Shown here piece by piece: positions 52,712-63,133 of a stretch of DNA of 64,000 nt. Origin of the DNA: Spirochaetia bacterium UBA5763 (GTDB lineage Bacteria; Spirochaetota; UBA4802; UBA5550); the NCBI GenBank assembly GCA_002418835.1, contig DIEX01000032.1:124001-188000 (forward strand). Reading direction: 5' to 3'. Position 1 is the first letter of the stretch. Every line of letters begins with the position of its first letter. The position numbers and the translations under genes were made by a program. The notes below the pieces were generated by a model. The model saw only the letters and a program-made list of their open reading frames with translations. It did no database searches and was not told the DNA's origin.

Positions 52712-53504
52712 TCATTTCTTTCTGCCCTCTTGCTTTAAAGAGATAATCTATAGCTGAGTCTGTGTTTCCCGAAAACAGGTGAACCAGACTCAGTTTCATA
52801 AGATTGTCGCTGTCTTCCGCATCTTCAGATTCAAGTTTTGCAACTTTATCCTCCAGAGAGCCATAGCGGTCATTGCATATATCGACTGGAACGGATTTTA
52901 TATACTCATCATATCGTTTAAATTTTTCAGATCTATTTTTTAAATCCTTAATTTCCTGTACAGATTTTACGGCATCTCCTGAATAATAGAGAATGTCGGA
53001 TTTAATGGTTATAAGTTTTTCATCAGCTGGATATTTATCTGAAAGTCTTTTCATCAGTCTGTATGAATCTGAAAGGTTTCCGGTGTTGTGATATAGTATA
53101 GATAGCGCGGCAAGGGCTGTTTTATTTGACGGATCAATCATCAGGACGTTTATGAAATTTGAAACTGCGGCTTTAATATTATTAAGCCTGCTGTAGCTGA
53201 GTCCTGTGACAAGGGATGACATTATGTAATCAGGCTTCTGCTTTTTTGACCTCTCCAGGGCGAGAATGGCTTTTTTATATTCCCCTTTTTTATAATAAAG
53301 GGAACCTATATTGTATAGAGAGATATAATCCTCTTTAAGATCATTGGCTTTCAGGAAATATTTTATGGCATGGTCAAATCTGCTGATTCTGGCCAGTTCA
53401 GTTGCCAGCATAAGGCAGGCATCCCTGTTGCTTCTATTTTTTGATATAATGCTCAGGAGTCCTGCAATTCTTAATTTAGCATTTTTATCAGGTTTATTTA
53501 TCAT
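52695..53504 (-). CDS. Cytoplasmic TPR-repeat protein
   Basis: At least five tetratricopeptide repeats: ACLMLATELARISRFDHAIKYFLKA, ISLYNIGSLYYKKGEYKKAILALERS, then IMSSLVTGLSYSRLNNIKAAVSNF and TALAALSILYHNTGNLSDSYRLM, and near the end LVHLFSGNTDSAIDYLFKA. There is no signal peptide or other domain, so it is a scaffold of unknown partners. It starts 30 bases after the GGDEF gene on the same strand, so they may act together. Confidence 0.82.
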   Translation of the reverse strand: MINKPDKNAKLRIAGLLSIISKNRSNRDACLMLATELARISRFDHAIKYFLKANDLKEDYISLYNIGSLYYKKGEYKKAILALERSKKQKPDYIMSSLVTGLSYSRLNNIKAAVSNFINVLMIDPSNKTALAALSILYHNTGNLSDSYRLMKRLSDKYPADEKLITIKSDILYYSGDAVKSVQEIKDLKNRSEKFKRYDEYIKSVPVDICNDRYGSLEDKVAKLESEDAEDSDNLMKLSLVHLFSGNTDSAIDYLFKARGQKEMINSSF

Positions 53505-53534
53505 TTATTATTCCTTTCAGATGGCTGGAATGAC

Positions 53535-54587
53535 TTATAAATCATTTGCGCGTACTACACGGTTTCTGCCATGTGCTTTTGCGGAGTAGAGAGCTTCATC
53601 AGCTCTTTTTATCAAATCTTTGCTTGTCATATCAATTTCCGGGTCAAATTGAGCAATACCTATACTGATAGTAATACGTATTTCGCCGGAATCAATTTTA
53701 TAAGCAGTATCTTCAACCCTTTTTCTGAGCCTTTCAGCAATATGTTCAGCAGCAGTAATGTCCGTATCAGCAAGAATTATAGCAAACTCCTCGCCGCCGT
53801 AACGTGAAGGAATGTCAAAACTTCTGATATTCTGGTGGATAATATTTGCGGTACCCTTGAGTATAATATCACCCTGCGGGTGGCCGTGTGTGTCATTGAC
53901 ATCCTTGAAATGATCAAGGTCAGCCATTAGCAGAGTAAGGGGATTATTCATCCTCTCCGCACGTTTAATTTCTTCTGCAAGCCTCTCCTGGAAATAATGA
54001 TGTATGAAAAGGCCGGTCATCCTGTCAAGTGTCGCCATTCTGTAAAGGCGTGAGTTTTCCACTGCAATAGACGCGAATTTTGATAATTTATCAAGAAAGA
54101 GAAACTCCTGTTCTGTATAAGGGGTGTCCATAATTTTCTTGCTCATGAAGATAAGTCCGTTCAGGGTATTTTTTGACCTTAATGGTATAACTATTTCCGG
54201 AGCAAGAAGTGCGTATAATTCAGAAGTATAGGGATCCTCAGCCATCAGTTCTTTTGCCTTGGCGGAGTTGATAATTTTCCAGTTTGTTCTGAAATGATTC
54301 AGAAGTTGCGATTTTTCACTGATTTTTGTTTCAGGATCAACTGTATAACCCCTGGTCATATAAAAGGATAAATCTTCATTTTCAAAATTCACATGAAGAA
54401 ATAGAACGACTTTGTCAACGAGCATCTGTCCGATGCATATATAGAGAAGCGATTCGACAAGGCTGTCGAATTCAAGGTTTGATGACAGGCTGAGTGCTAT
54501 TTCAATCAGATTTTGAAGATCAAAAACCATTTTTTCAAGATCTTCTCTATCCATCTCAGCAAGGGTATAATCTCTTAGTTCTGACAT
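53535..54587 (-). CDS. GAF-GGDEF diguanylate cyclase
   Basis: Residues ~20-165 fit a GAF sensor. The GGDEF domain (about 180-345) carries RYGGEEFAIIL, and the MADLDHFKDVNDTHGHPQGD Mg/GTP site. GGEEF is an active variant. An RxxD inhibitory site is not evident. Together with the HD-GYP protein it forms a c-di-GMP make/break pair in this window, though in different operons. No signal peptide, so cytoplasmic. Confidence 0.92.
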   Translation of the reverse strand: MSELRDYTLAEMDREDLEKMVFDLQNLIEIALSLSSNLEFDSLVESLLYICIGQMLVDKVVLFLHVNFENEDLSFYMTRGYTVDPETKISEKSQLLNHFRTNWKIINSAKAKELMAEDPYTSELYALLAPEIVIPLRSKNTLNGLIFMSKKIMDTPYTEQEFLFLDKLSKFASIAVENSRLYRMATLDRMTGLFIHHYFQERLAEEIKRAERMNNPLTLLMADLDHFKDVNDTHGHPQGDIILKGTANIIHQNIRSFDIPSRYGGEEFAIILADTDITAAEHIAERLRKRVEDTAYKIDSGEIRITISIGIAQFDPEIDMTSKDLIKRADEALYSAKAHGRNRVVRANDL

Positions 54588-55059
54588 TGTAATTATTCTT
54601 TTCTTAAATATCGGATTATAATAAAATAATAATTATTGATAAATAAAGTATCAGTCTGCATTTTTTAAAATAATATCATTATAAGTTTGAATAGTAGTCA
54701 TAATAAAGGTCTTGAAATATTTATAAAGCATTAAATTCTAAAAGTGAAGAATTATGTCTCTAATAAGTTATTTTTAATATTTTTTCAAACTATTTTTTGA
54801 CTTTTAATTTTATTGTACTATTTTCACAATAGAAAAAAGCCTTTACATTTTAATATATCTGCTAAAGATATTCTTTTTTTAATAAAAGGGTAATCAGCCT
54901 GTTCTCAGTGCTGTAATTCCAGATAATTTACCTTTTTTTAAAAATTTTTTTTCCTCGTATTATGTGTTCATGTTTACAGGGGATCTGCTTTAAACAGTGT
55001 TATGAAACACATTATTCTTAAAATATTATCTGACTGATTAATTTAAGGAGAGTAAGTTA
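54588..55059. other. Very AT-rich 472-base intergenic region upstream of ppdK
   Basis: Divergent genes flank it. AT content is clearly higher than the average. Long A and T tracts suggest a curved promoter region. AAGGAGAG before ppdK is the ribosome-binding site. I see no gene, repeat or recognised riboswitch. Confidence 0.5.
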
Positions 55060-57786
55060 ATGGGTAAAAGAGTTTACAGTTTTGGCGGAGGTGCTGCTGA
55101 AGGGGGCGCGGAAATGAAAAACCTTCTCGGAGGCAAGGGCGCCGGTCTTGCAGAGATGTCAAACCTGGGAGTTCCTGTTTCGGCTGGTTTCACAATAACT
55201 ACGGAAGTATGTACAGAATACTATAAAAATAAGAAAGCGTTTCCTGCCGGACTTGATAAAGATGTAGAAGCTGCTTTGAAAAAAGTGGAAAAGGTAATGG
55301 GTTCAGTTTTCGGGGATTCGGATAATCCGCTTCTTGTATCTGTAAGATCCGGAGCGAGAGTTTCTATGCCCGGTATGATGGATACAGTTCTTAATCTTGG
55401 ACTCAATGATTCAACGATTAAAGGTATAATCAGAAAAACAGGTAACGAACGGTTTGCATGGGATTCATACAGACGTTTTATCCAGATGTATGGCGACATC
55501 GTAATGGGCCTGAAGCCTGAGCATAAGGATGAAGTAGATCCTTTTGAAGAGGTAATGGATAAACTTAAACATTCAAAAGGTTATAAAACAGACCTTGAGC
55601 TTACGGTTGAGGATCTTAAAGAGCTGGTTACAAGATTTAAAGCTCTTATAAAAACCAAGTTAAAGAAAAATTTTCCTGATGATCCCAAAGAGCAGCTATG
55701 GGGCGCTATCGGGGCGGTTTTCGGCTCATGGAATAACGAAAGAGCTATTCTTTACAGAAAGATGAATGGTTTCGATGATGCCTGGGGTACAGCGGTAACT
55801 GTTCAGTCCATGGTATTCGGTAATATGGGAGATCAGTGTGCCACAGGTGTTGCTTTCACAAGGGATCCTTCTACAGGTGAGAAGAGTTTCTATGGCGAGT
55901 ATCTTATAAATGCGCAGGGGGAAGATGTTGTTGCAGGTATACGTACCCCTCAGCAGGTAACAGTTAAAGGTTCACAGAAATGGGCCAAAGAGAACGGCGT
56001 ATTCGAGAAAGAGAGGAAGGAGAAATTTCCTTCTCTTGAAGAGTATATGCCTAAAGCATATAAACAGCTTCAGGATGTTTACATGAAGCTTGAGAAGCAT
56101 TATAAGGATATGCAGGACATAGAGTTTACAATCCAGAACGAGCAGCTCTGGATGCTTCAGACAAGGTCAGGCAAGAGAACAGCTACGGCTGCTGTTAACA
56201 TTGCTGTTGATATGGTTAATGAAAAGCTTATAGATAAGAAAACAGCGGTTCTGAGGGTTGACCCTGCATCATTAGATCAGCTCCTTCACCCGACTTTCGA
56301 TCCGAAAGCAAAAAAAGAGATTATTGCAAAAGGGCTTCCTGCATCACCGGGAGCGGCAACTGGTAAAGTTGTATTCAATGCCGAAGATGCTGATGAATGG
56401 ACACAGAAAGGAGAAAAGGTCATACTTGTAAGGATTGAGACTTCTCCGGAAGACCTTAAGGGTATGAACGCTGCACAGGGTATACTTACTGCCCGCGGTG
56501 GTATGACCTCTCACGCTGCGGTTGTTGCACGCGGTATGGGTAAATGCTGTGTTTCAGGGTGCGGAGCTCTGGAGATAGATTATGTATCAAGAACATTCAA
56601 AGTCGGGAGCCTTGTTGTAAAAGAGGGGGATTTCATCTCTCTTGACGGGTCTACCGGCGATATTATGCTTGGCAAGGTTCAGACAGTAGATGCAAAACTC
56701 TCAGGAAATTTCAGCACTATAATGAGTTGGGCAGATGAGTTTAAAAAGCTTACTGTAAGAACAAATGCAGATACACCTCATGATGCTGAAGTTGCAAAAA
56801 AATTCGGTGCACAGGGTATCGGTCTCTGTAGAACAGAGCATATGTTCTTTGAAGGTGACAGGATTAAGGCTGTGCGTGAGATGATCCTTGCAAATAATGT
56901 TGAAGAGAGAAAAAAGGCTCTCAAGAAACTCCTGCCGATGCAGAAAAAGGATTTCCTCGGTATACTTAAAGCCATGGAAGGTTATGGTGTAACAATCAGG
57001 CTGCTTGATCCGCCGCTTCATGAATTTGTCCCTCACGATGAGGCAAACCAGAGAGAGATGGCCCAGGAACTGAATAAAAGTATTGAAGAGGTTAAAGCAA
57101 AAGTTGAAGCTCTTCATGAATTCAACCCTATGCTGGGACACAGGGGGTGCCGTCTCGGTATAACTTATCCTGAAATTACTGAGATGCAGGCACAGGCTAT
57201 TTTTGAGGCAGCCTGTGAACTGAAGGCTAAAGGTGTTGATGTTAAGCCCGAGGTTATGGTTCCACTGGTAGGTACAGTGAAAGAGTTTGAGGCTCAGAGA
57301 GACCTTATTGTTGCAGTAGCTGAAAAGGTAATGGCTCAGAAGAAAATTAAGGTTGATTATCAGGTTGGTACAATGATTGAGATTCCGAGAGCATGTGTCG
57401 TGGCTGATGAAATAGCTGCACAGGCTGAGTTCTTCTCTTTCGGTACAAATGACCTTACTCAGATGACTTTCGGTTACAGCAGGGATGACGCAGGGGTTTT
57501 CCTGCCTGAGTATGTTGATAAGAAGATCCTGCCGAATGATCCCTTCAGGGTTATTGACAGGGACGGAGTCGGTCAGCTTGTAAAAATGGCTGTTGAAAAG
57601 GGTAAATCAGCCAGGAAAAACCTTAAGCTTGGTATATGCGGTGAGCATGGCGGGGATCCTTCGTCAGTTGAATTCTGCCATATAGTTGGACTTGATTATG
57701 TGAGCTGTTCACCTTTCAGGGTGCCTATTGCAAGACTTGCGGCTGCTCATGCTGCAATTTTGAACAGCGAATCCAAAAAAAAGTAA
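55060..57786 (+). CDS. ppdK: Pyruvate, phosphate dikinase
   Basis: Interconverts pyruvate + ATP + Pi and PEP + AMP + PPi. N-terminal nucleotide-binding domain starts KRVYSFGGGAAEGG; GGKGAGLAEM is near 27. The phosphohistidine motif GGMTSHAAVVARGMG is near residue 485. The C-terminal PEP-binding barrel has GQGIGLCRTEHMFF, LGHRGCRLGITYPEI and LGICGEHGGDPSSV with the catalytic Cys. At 908 residues it is full length. It often serves glycolysis with PPi in anaerobes. It is followed by its own terminator. Confidence 0.97.
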   Translation: MGKRVYSFGGGAAEGGAEMKNLLGGKGAGLAEMSNLGVPVSAGFTITTEVCTEYYKNKKAFPAGLDKDVEAALKKVEKVMGSVFGDSDNPLLVSVRSGARVSMPGMMDTVLNLGLNDSTIKGIIRKTGNERFAWDSYRRFIQMYGDIVMGLKPEHKDEVDPFEEVMDKLKHSKGYKTDLELTVEDLKELVTRFKALIKTKLKKNFPDDPKEQLWGAIGAVFGSWNNERAILYRKMNGFDDAWGTAVTVQSMVFGNMGDQCATGVAFTRDPSTGEKSFYGEYLINAQGEDVVAGIRTPQQVTVKGSQKWAKENGVFEKERKEKFPSLEEYMPKAYKQLQDVYMKLEKHYKDMQDIEFTIQNEQLWMLQTRSGKRTATAAVNIAVDMVNEKLIDKKTAVLRVDPASLDQLLHPTFDPKAKKEIIAKGLPASPGAATGKVVFNAEDADEWTQKGEKVILVRIETSPEDLKGMNAAQGILTARGGMTSHAAVVARGMGKCCVSGCGALEIDYVSRTFKVGSLVVKEGDFISLDGSTGDIMLGKVQTVDAKLSGNFSTIMSWADEFKKLTVRTNADTPHDAEVAKKFGAQGIGLCRTEHMFFEGDRIKAVREMILANNVEERKKALKKLLPMQKKDFLGILKAMEGYGVTIRLLDPPLHEFVPHDEANQREMAQELNKSIEEVKAKVEALHEFNPMLGHRGCRLGITYPEITEMQAQAIFEAACELKAKGVDVKPEVMVPLVGTVKEFEAQRDLIVAVAEKVMAQKKIKVDYQVGTMIEIPRACVVADEIAAQAEFFSFGTNDLTQMTFGYSRDDAGVFLPEYVDKKILPNDPFRVIDRDGVGQLVKMAVEKGKSARKNLKLGICGEHGGDPSSVEFCHIVGLDYVSCSPFRVPIARLAAAHAAILNSESKKK

Positions 57787-57813
57787 CAGTTTACATAAAT
57801 TTATAAAAAAGAG

Positions 57814-57838
57814 CGGCCCTTAGGGGCCGTTTTTTTTG
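57814..57838 (+). terminator. Rho-independent terminator of ppdK
   Basis: Stem CGGCCC (57814-57819) with GGGCCG (57824-57829), a TTAG loop and eight Ts after it. It sits 28 bases after the ppdK stop. Confidence 0.93.
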
Positions 57839-58001
57839 ATTAAATACTGATGGTGATTAAATAATTATTGAAAATATCATTTGCGGTATAAAACTGATTA
57901 CATGCACCAGCAAAAACCGATAATTTTGTAAAATTCATTTACAGTATTTTGGGGTTAAATTAGAATTTCTCAAACTGTTGTATAAATCAGGAAGGTAAAT
58001 A

Positions 58002-58718
58002 ATGAAGAAATTGATTTTAATATTTCTTGTTCTTTTTATTAGTTCATCTGCATTCGCTGCGTATGATAAAGCACTGTCTCTATATCAGGAGAATAAGTTT
58101 CAGGAATCACTTGCAATTTGTGCTGAGGATCTTGTAATGGCCGATGATTTTAAACCCGGTACTCAAAATTATAAAATCAGGTATCTTGCAGCTCATAACC
58201 ACTGGAAACTCGGGAATATTGAGTCAGCTTCAATACATTTCAGAAAATGTATGGCCATTGATAAAACAAAGATTGACCCCTATATTGACCTATCAATGTT
58301 ATTAATAGAAAAAAGAAAATTTTCAGCGGCAGGTTCTGTTATAGAAGACGGACTGAAAGTGAAAGAGGATGCAATGCTCTTCTGGCTTCTCGGTAAAATC
58401 GCTATTGAAAGAAGAGATTATCAGCGGGCAAGAACCCTGTTTGAACGGGCTAACGGCATTGACCCTGAGTTCTATGTGTCATATAATGATTTGGGGATTG
58501 CTCTCATGAAATTAGGTAAATATGGAGATGCTAACGCGGCTTTTTCTGTTGCCTACGCGATAAATCCTGATTCGGCTGAAATTAATAATAATATGGCTTA
58601 CTCCCTCTACAAGATGGAGAAAAAAAATGAGGCCCTGCATTATATTAAGAAAGCCATGGAGCTTGCCTCAGGTAATGAATCAATTAAAACTCTTGCTCAG
58701 AAAATTGAAAATAAATAA
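58002..58718 (+). CDS. Exported TPR-repeat protein
   Basis: Signal peptide KKLILIFLVLFISSSAFAA at the N-terminus, then about five TPR units (LAAHNHWKLGNIESASIHFRKC, LGKIAIERRDYQRARTLFERA, NDLGIALMKLGKYGDANAAFS, NNMAYSLYKMEKKNEALHYI). It is probably periplasmic. The downstream aminotransferase starts 15 bases after its stop, suggesting cotranscription, without a clear functional tie. Confidence 0.85.
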   Translation: MKKLILIFLVLFISSSAFAAYDKALSLYQENKFQESLAICAEDLVMADDFKPGTQNYKIRYLAAHNHWKLGNIESASIHFRKCMAIDKTKIDPYIDLSMLLIEKRKFSAAGSVIEDGLKVKEDAMLFWLLGKIAIERRDYQRARTLFERANGIDPEFYVSYNDLGIALMKLGKYGDANAAFSVAYAINPDSAEINNNMAYSLYKMEKKNEALHYIKKAMELASGNESIKTLAQKIENK

Positions 58719-58733
58719 TGCAGGTTAATATAA

Positions 58734-59915
58734 ATGGCAATATCAGATAAAATCAGAGATTCAATAGAAAAATCCTCATGGATAAGAAGGATGTTTGAAG
58801 AGGGGACTAAACTTAAAGCAGAGTTCGGCGCTGATAATGTTTACGATTTCAGTCTTGGTAATCCGGATCTTGAACCACCTGCGGAATTTTTTAATGTTCT
58901 CGAAAAAATATCATCATCACGTGTTACCGGAATTCATGGATATATGCCGAATTCAGGTTTTACAGATGTACGGAATAGTGTAGCAGAGAAGATAAAAAAA
59001 GAACATAAACTGGAGATAGGCGGAAATTCGGTAATAATGACATGCGGTGCCGCAGGCGGTATGAATATTATAATGAAGACCATCCTTGACCCGGGTGATG
59101 AAGTTATAGTTATCAAACCTTTTTTTGCTGAGTATGGTTTCTACATTTCGAATCATCAGGGAGTAATGGTTCAGGTTGAATCATCGCCGGATTTTTCTAT
59201 AAATATTGACAACATTAAAAAAGCAATAACAGATAAAACAAGGGGAGTGATTATAAACAGCCCGAACAATCCCACAGGAAAAATTTATTCAGAATCTGAC
59301 ATAGAAAACCTTGGGGCTCTTTTGTCATCAAAAACACCCTCCGGCAGGCCGATATTCCTGATTGCTGACGAGCCGTACAGGGAAATAGCCTATGACGGAA
59401 AAGCAGCTTCTCCGGTTCTGTCAAAATATAAAAACGCGTTTGTAGTGAATTCCTATTCCAAGTCTTTATCTCTCCCCGGAGAGCGGATTGGATATGTAGC
59501 TGTTAACCCGCAGATGACAGACCATGATCTTGTTTTAGGTGGATTAAACCTGTGCAACAGAATTCTCGGTTTTGTAAATGCTCCCGCATTAATGCAGAGG
59601 ATTGTTGCACAGTTGAATGATGTTTCTGTTGCGGTGGATGTTTATAAAAATCGCCGGGATATATTCATCAAAGGATTAAGGGATGCCGGATATACTTTTA
59701 CTGATCCTGAAGGCGCATTCTATCTATTTGTAAAAACTCCTACTGATGATGACGTCAGTTTTGTTAGACACCTTCAGAAGTATAATATTCTGGCAGTACC
59801 TGGAACCGGCTTCGGCGGTCCCGGTTATTTCAGGCTTGCTTATTGTGTTTCTGAAAAAATTATTGAAAGGGCAATTCCGAAATTTAAAGAGGCATTGAGT
59901 ACCTATAAAGGGTGA
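58734..59915 (+). CDS. Class I/II PLP-dependent aminotransferase
   Basis: Fold-type I aminotransferase of 393 residues. FSLGNPDLEPP starts the small domain, TCGAAGGMNIIMKT is the phosphate-side loop, NSPNNPTGKIYS and ADEPYREIAYDG follow, and the PLP Lys is K243 in SYSKSLSLPGERIGY. It resembles AspC-like enzymes in spirochaetes and clostridia; the specific substrate is not predictable. Its stop directly abuts that of the convergent 990-residue gene. Confidence 0.9.
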   Translation: MAISDKIRDSIEKSSWIRRMFEEGTKLKAEFGADNVYDFSLGNPDLEPPAEFFNVLEKISSSRVTGIHGYMPNSGFTDVRNSVAEKIKKEHKLEIGGNSVIMTCGAAGGMNIIMKTILDPGDEVIVIKPFFAEYGFYISNHQGVMVQVESSPDFSINIDNIKKAITDKTRGVIINSPNNPTGKIYSESDIENLGALLSSKTPSGRPIFLIADEPYREIAYDGKAASPVLSKYKNAFVVNSYSKSLSLPGERIGYVAVNPQMTDHDLVLGGLNLCNRILGFVNAPALMQRIVAQLNDVSVAVDVYKNRRDIFIKGLRDAGYTFTDPEGAFYLFVKTPTDDDVSFVRHLQKYNILAVPGTGFGGPGYFRLAYCVSEKIIERAIPKFKEALSTYKG

Positions 59916-62888
59916 TTATTCATCATCCTTTATACGCGCTTTTAACGCTTTTTTATTCACAGGAATGGTTATATTCTCCCCCTGTTCATCATCAATCATG
60001 TTAGTCTTCGGACCCTCCTGGCCGCTATACGGGAGGGTATTTATCTTTACATTTATATTTTCAAGAAGCAGCTGAAGCTTCCTGTCGTTAGGGTCCTGCT
60101 GAATTGCCTTTTCATAATTAATTTTAGCATCTTCATCTTTCCCGGTTTTTTCATAAGATATTCCAAGATACATGTAGAGAAGCGACGTGTTTACATTAAG
60201 CTTATTTGCTTTCTCAAGATAATCGACGGCTTCTTTATACTTGTCATTGAAAAACATCAATGTTCCCATCTGGTAAAGAACCTGGGGGTTATCTTTCTGG
60301 AGCTTTAATGCTTTATCGAGGTATGTGAAAGCATTGTTCATATCCTGAAGTGTTATATATAGAAGTCCAAGTTTATAGTTTCCTTCAAAGTTATCTGTAT
60401 CAATAGTAAGGATAGCCTGGTAGAGTTTTGCGGCTTCATCCCATTTTTTGTTTTTTTCAAGCCGAAGGGCTTCGCTCTGATAGTATTTATCTTTGAATGA
60501 GAGCTGGTCATTAACGTAGTTTTTTATTGAATCATTATATGGGGCATATTTTTTAAGTTCAAAGATATTCTGAATCTCTTTATTATATTCATTAACAGAT
60601 TCAGCATATTCAAGATTTTTAATAATGGATAAAACTTTAGCATTTCTCTGTATAGCAGATTTCAGATCTGAATAAAATCTTAAATCTGAATCACTTATAG
60701 AAATCTTGAACCAGTCAGGTGTAAACTTCAGATAATAATCAAGGAGTGCAGCGGGGAGAAGCATGTGACCGCTTTCATTAACCGGGCGCTGGTTTGCTGA
60801 AAGCATATTCATCAGTGTATTAAGCTCAGAGTAGAGAATATTATTAAGGCAGTGAAAATCATTATAGAAGATTCCCCCTGCACCGGTATTTTCGGAATAT
60901 AGGGGAGCTATTCTTTTAAGTGATTCAGCGTTTATTTTCAGGGAATCCTGATTGCCGGATGATAAAACAAGGAGTATATCCGAGAAGAGATACACAGTGT
61001 GAAACCTGAATTTATTACTGAGCTGACTAAGTGAATTTTTAAGCATTTCATCACTTGCAAATTTCATGTCAAAGATAACAGCGTAAACGCCCTCTTCTGA
61101 CATCTGCTTTTTTATAAGATCATAATATTCTGAGGAAGACTTGAAAGAGTGAATTGTCTGATCCGGTATATTCGGTGAATCAAGGATCAGATGAAATTTC
61201 TTTTTATTAGCCAGAAGAAAATTAAGAAGCTCCTGCTGTAAAGGGGAGTATAACTGATTTCCTGATATGGGGAGCCGGTTGTTGTCAATAAGTTTAGAAG
61301 AAAGTGTATCTATACAAAGCATCTCCGGCATAAGTGAGTATACCGGATTGCGGAAAAATTTCTGGTTGCTGTCAATAACAAGAGTGGAAGTATTCTCCTT
61401 TGCATAAAGTGCTGCTGCCGCAGCTCCCCGTTTCAGATTTTTAATATTGCTGTCTGACAGGTAGAAAGCAGGATTTCCGTAAATTTTGATTACCCCTTTT
61501 TCAGAAATATAGGGCAGGTTAAAGTTTGTTTTCTGAAGCAGTTCGAAATTCTCACTGCGGGTGAAAAAGGGTTTATCTGATAAAGGTATCTTAAAATAAA
61601 GATGCAGCAGCAGTACAGCAGGTATAAAGACAAGAGTGAAAACAAAATAGGCAAATTTTTTCAGAGGATTAATTTTAAGGTTAAAAAGAAATATCCCCGG
61701 AATCAGAATATTGAGAATTGCAATTATATACAGAATTATATAAAAAAGAATATTTGTATACTGGAGAAAAGATATAGATAGAATAACAGGAATAGGAAGA
61801 ATATAAAGAGAGAAATTGATTATATTATATCGTTTTTTATGATCATATTTAGAGAGAATATTCTCAAAGGTCTGCCTTAAAGAAAATCCGTAAATTGCCG
61901 GGGGAGCAGCGGCAATTGCATAAGCAGTTGTCAGTGAAATTTTATCTGAAAAATAAAATAACAGGAAGAGGTAAGCCAGAAAAATCACAGGGAAGAGCAT
62001 TTCGCTGTATACATACCAGAAAGAGGGTTTCTTCAGTTTCCCGGCAAAATATCCCGCTGCCATTGCAAGAAAAACAACTGAAACATATATCTGTCCGTGA
62101 AAATAGTTGTTTCCATAAAATTTTACCAGTACCAGATGCCCCAGAAAAATATAGGTTATAATATATGTAAAATTCAGATAAGTATAAAAAAGATCATCTC
62201 TTTGAACCTGATCATCCGGTTCAATAACAGCATCATCAAGATACTGTTTTGCAAAAAGCGGCTCAGGGTTAAATTTCTTATTAATAAAAATCATAATAAG
62301 AAAAAGCAAAAGAGTAAGCACCGGGAAAAACGGCATGATTTGATTAATATGAAAAGAAAAGAAAAAACTCTGGGATGCAATAATCAATCCTGCAGAGATG
62401 GAAAGGAGCATAGATAAAATATAGTTGGATAAAAGGTTTTTTTCATCCAGAAAGTCACCGGTGGAGATGTTAAGAAAATAACTGTTAAGAACTCCGCTGA
62501 AGAATCCGGGAAGAATAATCATTAAAGCAGCCAGGTATCTGTTATAGATATATATGTTCAGATTTGAAAGGAGGTCATTAAACATAATTCCTTTTAAAAA
62601 GTAGAACGAAACTGCGGTGCTGAAAAGAAGAGCGAAAATTATATTTATAATAATTGATTTTTTAAGGAGTGAGTAGAAAAATCTGCCGGATATATTCCCC
62701 GCGAAAAAAGAGATAATTGCAATTATCAGAACAATAGATGTAACAGGATAATAAGTAAGATACTGTTTATATGTAAGTATGATATCAGTTATCTGCAGAA
62801 TAAGTATAAAAAAAGTTAAAAAAACCGAGACAGGGATCAGCCATCTTTTTGATGTATCCTGATAACTGAATTTTTTAATGTTGCTCAT
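59916..62888 (-). CDS. Large membrane protein: multi-helix N-terminus, spermidine-synthase-like middle, C-terminal TPRs
   Basis: About a dozen membrane helices fill the first ~420 residues, followed by a soluble middle (about 440-750). This is arranged like the fused MFS/spermidine-synthase proteins, but the SAM-binding glycine loop is not evident (near AAAALYAKENTSTLVIDSN). The last ~170 residues are TPR repeats (WDEAAKLYQAILTIDTDNF, AFTYLDKALKLQKDNPQVLY, AVDYLEKANKLNVNTS, AKINYEKAIQQDPND). Probably a structural membrane scaffold rather than an enzyme. Function is unknown. Confidence 0.75.
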   Translation of the reverse strand: MSNIKKFSYQDTSKRWLIPVSVFLTFFILILQITDIILTYKQYLTYYPVTSIVLIIAIISFFAGNISGRFFYSLLKKSIIINIIFALLFSTAVSFYFLKGIMFNDLLSNLNIYIYNRYLAALMIILPGFFSGVLNSYFLNISTGDFLDEKNLLSNYILSMLLSISAGLIIASQSFFFSFHINQIMPFFPVLTLLLFLIMIFINKKFNPEPLFAKQYLDDAVIEPDDQVQRDDLFYTYLNFTYIITYIFLGHLVLVKFYGNNYFHGQIYVSVVFLAMAAGYFAGKLKKPSFWYVYSEMLFPVIFLAYLFLLFYFSDKISLTTAYAIAAAPPAIYGFSLRQTFENILSKYDHKKRYNIINFSLYILPIPVILSISFLQYTNILFYIILYIIAILNILIPGIFLFNLKINPLKKFAYFVFTLVFIPAVLLLHLYFKIPLSDKPFFTRSENFELLQKTNFNLPYISEKGVIKIYGNPAFYLSDSNIKNLKRGAAAAALYAKENTSTLVIDSNQKFFRNPVYSLMPEMLCIDTLSSKLIDNNRLPISGNQLYSPLQQELLNFLLANKKKFHLILDSPNIPDQTIHSFKSSSEYYDLIKKQMSEEGVYAVIFDMKFASDEMLKNSLSQLSNKFRFHTVYLFSDILLVLSSGNQDSLKINAESLKRIAPLYSENTGAGGIFYNDFHCLNNILYSELNTLMNMLSANQRPVNESGHMLLPAALLDYYLKFTPDWFKISISDSDLRFYSDLKSAIQRNAKVLSIIKNLEYAESVNEYNKEIQNIFELKKYAPYNDSIKNYVNDQLSFKDKYYQSEALRLEKNKKWDEAAKLYQAILTIDTDNFEGNYKLGLLYITLQDMNNAFTYLDKALKLQKDNPQVLYQMGTLMFFNDKYKEAVDYLEKANKLNVNTSLLYMYLGISYEKTGKDEDAKINYEKAIQQDPNDRKLQLLLENINVKINTLPYSGQEGPKTNMIDDEQGENITIPVNKKALKARIKDDE

Positions 62889-63133
62889 TAAAAAGGACTC
62901 CTTGTAATCATGTTATGGCAATTTTTAAAAACTTAAAAGTCATTTTATAAGGGATAAAATTATAAAAAAAGAACTTTTTTTTAAAAACAGAAATAATGAG
63001 TTATCCCTTTCATTTCTCTGAATAATATACAAAAGCATCATTCCGGCAGTTATTTCTAATTAACATTTATTTCCTTATAATTATGAACCCGGAAAAAACC
63101 GATAATAATTATAATTTCAAAAGGCCCGGCATA

